From the NCBI GenBank assembly GCA_938092125.1, contig CALKMQ010000165.1, positions 1 to 6,286 of the forward strand: a stretch of 6,286 bases of DNA, in the 5' to 3' direction. Position 1 is the stretch's first letter, and each line of letters starts with the position of its first letter. The translations under genes were made by a program, and so were the position numbers. Shown one piece after another: positions 1 to 6,038 of this stretch. The notes beneath the pieces were generated by a model. That model made no database searches, had not been told where the DNA came from, and saw only the letters and a program-made list of their open reading frames with translations. The stretch comes from an uncultured bacterium. GTDB taxonomy: Bacteria; Fidelibacterota; Marinisomatia; Marinisomatales; UBA1611.

Positions 1-1008
1 CATACCAATTTTATTAAGAGTAACAAACTTTAATTTCCCTTTAACAAATTTTTTATCCCGTTTGATAAGAGCTAATAATTCTTCGCTATTTATTTTTTTT
101 AATTTAGGCAGCGGAAGGGTACGAATTAATTTTTCTAGAATGTTAAATTGCGTTTCATCTAATTTTTTAAGTTTAAAGGAAACGTATCCTGCACAGAGCA
201 TTCCAAATGCTACCGCTTCACCATGTCTTAATGTATTGAAACCAAATTTTAACTCAAGAGCATGACCTATAGTATGACCAAAATTCAAGATTCCTCGCAT
301 TCCATTATCAAATTCATCCTTTGAAACGATATCTGCTTTTAGCTTACAACAAATTTCAATAGCTTCTGAAAAAGGAAATGCTGGAATATCTTGAACCCAA
401 AGTGAAATTTTTTCAAAAAATTCCTTATCTAAAATAGCACCATACTTTATTATCTCCCCTAAACCAGAAATTACCTCCTCTTTTGAAAGGGTAGCTAAAA
501 AATTTTGATCTATATAAACTCCTTTTGGTTGATAAATTGCTCCTATTAAATTTTTACCTTTATCTATATTTATCCCAGTTTTACCTCCTATTGATGAGTC
601 GACCATTGACAGAAGTGTCGTTGGAATTTGGAAATATTTAATACCTCTCATAAAGCTAGAAGCAATAAAACCAGAAACATCACCAACGACTCCTCCACCT
701 AATGATAGGATACACGTTTTCCGATCACAACCTAAATCAACCATTTGGCTTATTGCTCTATTGTACTCGTTTATACTTTTTGCTGCCTCTCCATTTGGCA
801 ATGTTATATAAGAGCAATCAAATCCTGAGCTGATTAGATGGCTTTTAATTTCGTACCCAAATAGTTCCATCAATTTATATTGCGATATAATTATCCATTT
901 TTGTCCATCATTAAAATCGGATAATAATGATGGAAGGTTGTTTTTTAAACCAGGTTCAATATTTATGTAATATGAACGATCTCTAAGATTAACTTTATAC
1001 TTTTTCAA
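1..1008 (-). CDS. aroB: 3-dehydroquinate synthase AroB, C-terminus cut by window edge
   Basis: Converts DAHP to 3-dehydroquinate, the second step of the shikimate pathway, using NAD and a divalent metal in the cytoplasm. My translation gives 336 uninterrupted residues ending at the window edge; the family is usually about 360, so roughly 25 to 30 C-terminal residues are missing. The NAD-binding LGGGVVGD motif lies at residues 103-110, followed by the conserved PTTLLSMVDSSIGGKTGIN block (129-147). The metal ligands expected for this family are visible: E185 in GLGEIIKYG, H245 in LNFGHTIGHALE and H262 in RHGEAVAFGM. The start is a TTG at 1008-1006. An in-frame stop lies two codons upstream (1014-1012) and the first ATG is at codon 47, too far in, because residues 4-21 already match the family N-terminus. 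The start overlaps the end of aroK by 14 nt and no Shine-Dalgarno is visible, so translation is probably coupled to aroK. Identity is very secure; the exact start is likely. Confidence 0.95.
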   Translation of the reverse strand, partial: MKKYKVNLRDRSYYINIEPGLKNNLPSLLSDFNDGQKWIIISQYKLMELFGYEIKSHLISSGFDCSYITLPNGEAAKSINEYNRAISQMVDLGCDRKTCILSLGGGVVGDVSGFIASSFMRGIKYFQIPTTLLSMVDSSIGGKTGINIDKGKNLIGAIYQPKGVYIDQNFLATLSKEEVISGLGEIIKYGAILDKEFFEKISLWVQDIPAFPFSEAIEICCKLKADIVSKDEFDNGMRGILNFGHTIGHALELKFGFNTLRHGEAVAFGMLCAGYVSFKLKKLDETQFNILEKLIRTLPLPKLKKINSEELLALIKRDKKFVKGKLKFVTLNKIGM

Positions 1009-1507
1009 TTTTTATATTTTTAATTATTGTTTTACAAATATCATCTAACGATTGATTATCAGTAATGACAGTATCGTTTGCGGATTCAAAAAAAAGTAAT
1101 TTTCTTTCTTCATAAATAGCTTTCAGAGATTTTTTAATATTTTTATAATCAATTAAAGGTCTATCCTTATTGATATCATTTAATAATCTTTCTTTTAATG
1201 TTGATAATGATGATTTTAAATATATTGTATAACCTTTATTTTTAAAATAGTTTCTATTTTCTTTTGCTAAAATACTTCCTCCTCCACAAGAAATAACACC
1301 ATCACCTCGTATTTTTTTTAATGATTCGCTTTCAATTTGTCTAAAATAGTCCTCGCCTTTTTTTTTAAAAATTTCATTTATTGAAAGTCCTTCGCTCTCC
1401 ACGAGCATACCATCAGTATCAAAAAATGGTATGTTAATATATTTAGATAATTTTTCCCCAACTGACGATTTACCACTACCCATCATTCCTATCAAAAATA
1501 TTTTCAT
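995..1507 (-). CDS. aroK: Shikimate kinase AroK
   Basis: Phosphorylates shikimate to shikimate 3-phosphate with ATP; a soluble P-loop kinase of 170 residues, normal for the family. The Walker A motif GMMGSGKS is at residues 7-14. Shikimate-binding and catalytic residues follow: D30 and D32 (FFDTD), R56 and E59 (YFRQIES), and the GGG at 75-77. The lid arginine is R116 in KDRPLID. I chose the ATG at 1507-1505 over the TTG one codon upstream (1510-1508). The ATG shares one base with the aroC stop (TGATG), a common coupling arrangement, and gives the usual MKIFLIG start. There is no Shine-Dalgarno upstream, so reinitiation after aroC is likely. The gene is very AT-rich and lysine/isoleucine-rich, with runs of A8 and A9 on the coding strand (1312-1319 and 1358-1366). 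The P-loop fold excludes the archaeal GHMP-type shikimate kinase. The 3' end overlaps aroB. Confidence 0.96.
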   Translation of the reverse strand: MKIFLIGMMGSGKSSVGEKLSKYINIPFFDTDGMLVESEGLSINEIFKKKGEDYFRQIESESLKKIRGDGVISCGGGSILAKENRNYFKNKGYTIYLKSSLSTLKERLLNDINKDRPLIDYKNIKKSLKAIYEERKLLFFESANDTVITDNQSLDDICKTIIKNIKIEKV

Positions 1508-2667
1508 CAATATTTAGCGGATGCTTTTAAATGCGCTCGCAATTGTTCTATAGAATCGCCACCAAATTTTTCTAAAATTACATCAGCTAATACAATGCAC
1601 ATCATGCTTTCGGCTATGATGGACGCAGCTGGAACAGCACAGGAATCAGTTCTTTCTTTGTGAGCATCTTTTTTTTCTTTTGTATGAATATCAACGGATC
1701 TTAATGATTTTATTAATGTTGGAATAGGTTTCATAGCAATTTTTGCAATTATAGGCATAGCATTACTCATTCCTCCCTCAATGCCGCCAGCATTATTTGA
1801 AAAGCGTTTATAATTTTTACCATCCCATCCAATTTCATCATGAATTTCACTTCCAAATTTTTCTCCGGAACTTAAACCTTGCCCAATTTCTATAGATTTA
1901 AAAGCATTAACACTCATCAACAGTGAAGTTATTTTTGATTGCAGCTTTCGATCCCATTGTGAGTAAGATCCCAAACCATAAGGTATTCCTGTTGCAAAAA
2001 CTTCAAAAACTCCACCGACTGAATCACCATTTTGCTTTGCTTGGTCGATAATATCAATCATTTCACGTTCTTTATTTTTGTCTAAACATCTTAATGGAGA
2101 ATTGTCAACTAAATCATTGATTTCATTTGCACTCATACTTTTGGGTATATCAGAGGTATCAGTAATGTTATGAATTTGAATAACTCTGCTTGCAACATTT
2201 ACTCCTATCTCATCTAATAATTTTCTACATACAGATGCAAGTGCAACCCTCATCGTTGTTTCTCGAGCGCTTGACCTTTCTAAAACATTTCTTATATCAT
2301 CAAAACCAAATTTTTCTACACCTGCAAGATCAGCGTGTCCAGGACGAGGGAGTGTCACTTTTTTAGGTTTTTTCTCAGGCACTCCAATGGTCATTTTATC
2401 TTTCCAATTCTCCCAGTCCTTATTTCTAACTATCAAACCAATTGGCGAAGCTATAGTTTCACCAAGTCTTATACCTGACCAGATTTCGACTTGGTCTTTT
2501 TCAATTTTCATACGTCCACCTCGACCATATCCCATTTGTCGCCTACCAAGCTGAATATCGATATACTCTTTTGCGATTTTTAATCCAGCAGGAATTCCAT
2601 CAAGTATACCTAATAATCCTTTTCCATGGGATTCTCCAGCTGTTAAAAATTTTATTTTTGTAAGCAT
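1507..2667 (-). CDS. aroC: Chorismate synthase AroC
   Basis: Makes chorismate from EPSP by anti-1,4 elimination of phosphate; needs reduced FMN and acts as a cytoplasmic tetramer. The 386 residues fit the longer family form seen in Bacillus. The GESHG signature is at residues 11-15 (catalytic H14). The block RPGHADL with H111 is at 108-114, leading into KFGFDDIRNVLERSSARET (119-137). The glycine-rich NNAGGIEGGMSNAMP segment at 291-305 and the closing signature ERTDSCAVPAAS at 338-349 are also present. The RGGRMKIEKD segment (49-58) resembles the Bacillus-type protein more than the E. coli one. The ATG at 2667-2665 lies inside the end of aroE, a 16 nt overlap, and is preceded by a weak purine-rich site. 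The stop TGA shares a base with the aroK ATG. A run of A8 on the coding strand lies at 1669-1676 without breaking the frame. The enzyme supplies chorismate to tyrosine, phenylalanine, tryptophan and folate synthesis. Confidence 0.98.
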   Translation of the reverse strand: MLTKIKFLTAGESHGKGLLGILDGIPAGLKIAKEYIDIQLGRRQMGYGRGGRMKIEKDQVEIWSGIRLGETIASPIGLIVRNKDWENWKDKMTIGVPEKKPKKVTLPRPGHADLAGVEKFGFDDIRNVLERSSARETTMRVALASVCRKLLDEIGVNVASRVIQIHNITDTSDIPKSMSANEINDLVDNSPLRCLDKNKEREMIDIIDQAKQNGDSVGGVFEVFATGIPYGLGSYSQWDRKLQSKITSLLMSVNAFKSIEIGQGLSSGEKFGSEIHDEIGWDGKNYKRFSNNAGGIEGGMSNAMPIIAKIAMKPIPTLIKSLRSVDIHTKEKKDAHKERTDSCAVPAASIIAESMMCIVLADVILEKFGGDSIEQLRAHLKASAKY

Positions 2668-3446
2668 AAGTGTCTCTCTAAAGTAGTTTTGATTATTTTA
2701 AAATTAATATGTTCATCGATATTTTCATTAAGCCAAATATTTAAAGATGCAATTCCTTGAAAAATAAGCATATCAAGACCACTAATGGTACGGGCTCCTA
2801 ATTTTTCGCATTGTCTCAACCACTTAGTTTTTAAAGGGTTATATATAGTATCAATAATAATATGACTATCACTGACTTCGATTTTGGAAGGTATTTTATG
2901 CTCATATCGTCCCATCCCTAGCGGTGTGCAGTTTATGATAATTTTGGGATTAATATTTGTAGGAGATACCCCTTTTTTTAAAATCCAATTCTCCAATTTA
3001 GTTTTATTTTCAAGATTTCTATTTTCTACTGATATAGATTCTGCCTTTCCTTCAATGAGTGCAAAAGCAATGGCGTACGCCGCTCCACCAGCTCCGATAA
3101 TTAAACATGATTTGTCTTTGATATCAATTTCATTTTGTTTGAGAGCATGCAAAAAACCAATCCAATCAGTATTATAACCTTTATTATTATATACGCAGTT
3201 TACAGCTGTTATTTCTTGTGCATAAACATCAAGATATTTAAGATTCTTTATAATATTATTTTTATGCGGGATGGTTACGTTGTATCCATCATAATTATTT
3301 TTGTTTATAAAATTTTTGATTTGATCTGGTAAAACTTTAATTTTTTCATAACAAGCATCTATCTTCAATTGTTTTATAATAGTTGTGTGCAGTAGTGGAC
3401 TAATGCTTTGGCTTACAGGGTTTCCAATTACTGCAAACTTCTTCAT
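2652..3446 (-). CDS. aroE: Shikimate dehydrogenase (NADP+) AroE
   Basis: Reduces 3-dehydroshikimate to shikimate with NADPH. The protein has 264 residues, within the usual 260 to 290. The substrate-binding serines sit in VSQSISPLLH (S14, S16). The catalytic lysine is K62 in GYNVTIPHK. N83 (AVNCV) and the catalytic-pair aspartate D94 (YNTDW) are in place. The nucleotide-binding loop GAGGAA is at 118-123, and the ENR motif at 141-143 matches the NADP-selecting Asn-Arg of AroE. The C-terminal substrate glutamine is Q230 in GLDMLIFQG. Histidine 20 is followed by Thr where many family members have Asn, a mild variation. The ATG overlaps the aroA stop as ATGA and no Shine-Dalgarno is visible, so translation is probably coupled. 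The 3' end overlaps aroC by 16 nt. The alternative, a quinate/shikimate dehydrogenase of the YdiB type, is unlikely because of the operon context. Confidence 0.96.
   Translation of the reverse strand: MKKFAVIGNPVSQSISPLLHTTIIKQLKIDACYEKIKVLPDQIKNFINKNNYDGYNVTIPHKNNIIKNLKYLDVYAQEITAVNCVYNNKGYNTDWIGFLHALKQNEIDIKDKSCLIIGAGGAAYAIAFALIEGKAESISVENRNLENKTKLENWILKKGVSPTNINPKIIINCTPLGMGRYEHKIPSKIEVSDSHIIIDTIYNPLKTKWLRQCEKLGARTISGLDMLIFQGIASLNIWLNENIDEHINFKIIKTTLERHLCLQK
2673..2679 (-). promoter_or_regulatory. Weak purine-rich ribosome binding site of aroC
   Basis: AGAGAGA on the minus strand lies 5 nt before the aroC ATG, inside the aroE coding sequence. It is only a partial match to AGGAG, but its spacing is right. 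It may let ribosomes start aroC within the 16 nt overlap. Function is inferred from position only. Confidence 0.35.
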
Positions 3447-4693
3447 TTTACTAGCATTTTTATTTTATTGAAAAAATCAGGAAATGAAATATCTACACAA
3501 TCATAATTATCCAGTATTGTATTTCCTTCAGCAACCAGACCTGCAATAGTAAAAGCCATCGCAATTCTATGGTCATTAAAAGTGTTTATATTTGCTCCTT
3601 TTAATTTAGTAGGCCCAGTTATTGTCAACCCGTCTTCAAACTCTTCAATAGATGCACCCATTTTTCGGAGATTAATCACTATTGCTTTAATTCTGTCTGA
3701 TTCTTTTACTCGTAGTTCTCTTGCTCCTTTTATAATTGTTTTTCCAGTTGCCTGAGTTGCGATAACGGCAAGCATTGGTATTTCATCAATAATACTCGGT
3801 ACTTTACTTTCTTTAATATGAATTCCAAATAACTTTTTTTGTTTGATTGATATATCATTTACTAATTCGCCAGCTACATTTTTTTCATTTTTTAGATTTA
3901 CGTCTACTCCCATTGATTCGATTATATTGAAAAATTCAAATCTAGTGGGGTTTGATAAGATTTTTTTTAACATTAAGTTTGATTTTGGCAATATTGATGC
4001 TGCTCCGGCAAAAAAAGCTGCTGATGATGGATCTCCAGGGATTTCAAAATTAAGTGGCCTAAGAGCATGAATTGGAGGTGTTAGACAAATGTTATTATTT
4101 GTTTTCTTAATATTTACGCCAACATTTTTTAGCATTATTTCAGTATGGTCTCTTGATAATATAGGTTCATGGTAGTGCGTAGGCTCAGTTGCGGTTAAAC
4201 CGGAGAATAAAATTGCAGATTTTACTTGTGCGCTTGAAATTTTATTTTTGTATTTAAAACCAGTTAAGGCACTTTTTTTGATTATTATCGGTGCAAGATT
4301 GTTAATGCTTTTTATATCAACACCTCTTTCAAAAAGTGGTTTAATAATCCTCCCCATTGGTCTGTTTGATAGAGATTTATCTCCAATTAATGTAGCATTA
4401 ATGCCTTTGCTTGCTAATAACCCGCAAAGTAAACGCATAGAAGTACCTGAATTACCACAGTCAAGCTCTTTTGAAGGGCTCGAAAATGTATCCCCTTTTA
4501 TAAATTTAACATTATTTGGACCCTTTTTTATAGATATACCGCAAAGTTTTAGGCAATATTCTGTTGATTGAACATCTCTGCCATCTGATAAGTTTTTTAT
4601 AGTTGAAATTTGTGGTGAAAGTGATGCAATCATCAATGCTCTGTGAGATATTGATTTGTCGCCAGGGAGATTGATTGAACCTGTAATAATCAT
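3443..4693 (-). CDS. aroA: 3-phosphoshikimate 1-carboxyvinyltransferase (EPSP synthase) AroA, class II motifs
   Basis: Transfers the enolpyruvyl group of PEP to shikimate 3-phosphate to give EPSP, the sixth pathway step, in the cytoplasm. The protein has 416 residues, slightly short for a family near 430, because the N-terminus is brief: the PGDKSISHR motif begins at residue 10. Substrate contacts visible by family comparison are K13, S14 and R18. The PEP-site loop DCGNSGTSMRL is at 78-88, with R111 in RPMGR. SAQVK is at 154-158, D303 in IIDEIP, K330, E331 and R334 in RVKESDRI, and NDHR is at 373-376. GDKS, SAQVK, RDHTE (181-185) and NPTR (248-251) together are the motif set used to define class II EPSP synthases. 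The PEP loop keeps a glycine (G83), matching G96 of the E. coli enzyme. The ATG follows the DAHP synthase stop by 2 nt with only a weak purine-rich upstream stretch. Its stop overlaps the aroE start. Confidence 0.97.
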   Translation of the reverse strand: MIITGSINLPGDKSISHRALMIASLSPQISTIKNLSDGRDVQSTEYCLKLCGISIKKGPNNVKFIKGDTFSSPSKELDCGNSGTSMRLLCGLLASKGINATLIGDKSLSNRPMGRIIKPLFERGVDIKSINNLAPIIIKKSALTGFKYKNKISSAQVKSAILFSGLTATEPTHYHEPILSRDHTEIMLKNVGVNIKKTNNNICLTPPIHALRPLNFEIPGDPSSAAFFAGAASILPKSNLMLKKILSNPTRFEFFNIIESMGVDVNLKNEKNVAGELVNDISIKQKKLFGIHIKESKVPSIIDEIPMLAVIATQATGKTIIKGARELRVKESDRIKAIVINLRKMGASIEEFEDGLTITGPTKLKGANINTFNDHRIAMAFTIAGLVAEGNTILDNYDCVDISFPDFFNKIKMLVK

Positions 4694-4695
4694 TA

Positions 4696-6036
4696 TTATT
4701 TTCTTAAACTGTCAGCGATTAGAAATGCTAATTCTATTGCTTGATTTGCATTTAGTCTTGGGTCACAGTGAGTGCGGTATCGATCTTTTAAATCTGAATC
4801 AGAAATTTTATCTAAACCGCCTGTGCATTCTGTTACATTTTGTCCCGTCATTTCAAGGTGTATTCCTCCTGGATGAGAACCCTCAGCTTTATGAATTTCA
4901 ATATTTGACTTTACTTCGCCTAAAATATTTTCAAACCTTCTAGTTTTTACTCCTGATTTATTTTTTATTGTGTTCCCATGCATTGGGTCACAAGACCAAA
5001 TCACACTTTTACCCTCTTTTGTTAATTCTTTGATAATTTTAGGAAGATATTGTTCAACTTTTTCAAACCCAAAGCGTGTAATTAAGGTTATTTTGCCTGA
5101 TTCATTTAAGGGGTTCAGCGTATCTATTATTTTTAATAAAGATTCAGTATTAGTTTTTGGCCCGCATTTTATACCAATTGGGTTCTGAATTCCTCTGCAA
5201 AATTCAATATGAGCACTATCAATAAATCTAGTTCGATCGCCAATCCACAAAAAATGTGCTGATGTATTATAAGTATCCCCTGACGTTGAATCTGATCTGG
5301 TTAGTGCTTCTTCATATGGAAGTAACAAGGCTTCATGGCTGGTATAGTATTTAACACTTCTAAGTTGTGGAGTATTACTTGAATTAATACCTAAAGCTTC
5401 CATGAATTTCAAACTTTTCTGAATTTCCTCAGCTAAATGTCCATATCGTTCACCTTGAGAACCGCCTTTAACAAACCCCATATTCCAAGATTGCACATGC
5501 TTTAAATCTGCATAGCCTCCGTCTGCAAAAGCTCTGAGGAGGTTCAAGGTAGATGCAGCTTGAGAGTATGCTGTTAGCATTCTATCTGGATCAGGTGCTC
5601 TTTTTATCGAATCAAATTCAATACTATTAATTATGTCACCAGCATAACTAGGAAAACTTTGACCATTTATTGTCTCGAATTCGCTAGACCGTGGTTTAGC
5701 AAATTGTCCAGCCATTCTACCAACTTTTATTACTGGCAGTTTAGTGCTTGAAGTAAGAATAACTGCCATTTGGAGTAATACTCTAAAAGTGTCACGAATA
5801 TTATCAGCATTAAATTCCGAAAAACTTTCTGCGCAATCTCCACCTTGTAGTAAAAATCCATTTCCCTCACTCACTGCCGAGAGGTTTTTTTTTAAAGCTC
5901 GTACTTCGCCGGCAAATACCAGAGGCGGAAAGCTTTTAAGTGTGTTTTCAGTAGTCCTTAATTTTTCGGCATCTTTGTACGTAGGGACGTGCTTTGCTTT
6001 AAAATCTCTCCAACTGTTTATTTTCCATTGGTTCAT
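4696..6036 (-). CDS. aroG: Class II 3-deoxy-7-phosphoheptulonate (DAHP) synthase
   Basis: Condenses PEP with erythrose 4-phosphate to DAHP, the committed first step of the shikimate pathway and usually its feedback control point. It belongs to the plant/Mycobacterium type (class II) fold, not the E. coli AroFGH type. The protein has 446 residues, a little shorter than the M. tuberculosis enzyme (about 462). The four expected metal ligands are visible: C68 (QGGDCAES), H353 (CDPMHGNT), E395 (GGIHLEMTG) and D425 (HCDPRLN). PEP/sugar-phosphate contacts include R107 in VGRMAGQFAKPRS, K290 in IKCGPKT and R321 in TRFGFE. The track-length start at 6042 would be a TTG only 1 nt from the ribosome binding site. 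The ATG at 6036-6034 sits 7 nt after AAGGAG and is my choice. It follows the tyrA stop by 2 nt. The gene is richer in GC than aroK and aroB. The symbol follows the mycobacterial name; aroF or aroH are also used. Confidence 0.96.
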   Translation of the reverse strand: MNQWKINSWRDFKAKHVPTYKDAEKLRTTENTLKSFPPLVFAGEVRALKKNLSAVSEGNGFLLQGGDCAESFSEFNADNIRDTFRVLLQMAVILTSSTKLPVIKVGRMAGQFAKPRSSEFETINGQSFPSYAGDIINSIEFDSIKRAPDPDRMLTAYSQAASTLNLLRAFADGGYADLKHVQSWNMGFVKGGSQGERYGHLAEEIQKSLKFMEALGINSSNTPQLRSVKYYTSHEALLLPYEEALTRSDSTSGDTYNTSAHFLWIGDRTRFIDSAHIEFCRGIQNPIGIKCGPKTNTESLLKIIDTLNPLNESGKITLITRFGFEKVEQYLPKIIKELTKEGKSVIWSCDPMHGNTIKNKSGVKTRRFENILGEVKSNIEIHKAEGSHPGGIHLEMTGQNVTECTGGLDKISDSDLKDRYRTHCDPRLNANQAIELAFLIADSLRK

Positions 6037-6038
6037 TT

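Noticed and set aside
62..265. Plus-strand open frame of 67 codons
   Set aside because: It lies opposite the conserved aroB coding sequence and shows no recognisable protein family.
1356..1366. A AAA AAG type programmed -1 frameshift site in aroK
   Set aside because: The heptamer occurs at the A9 tract but is out of phase with the reading frame (codons AAA AAA AAA GGC), and aroK is complete without a shift.
4248..4571. Plus-strand open frame of 107 codons opposite aroA
   Set aside because: It is an antisense shadow of strongly conserved EPSP synthase motifs, with no independent sign of coding.
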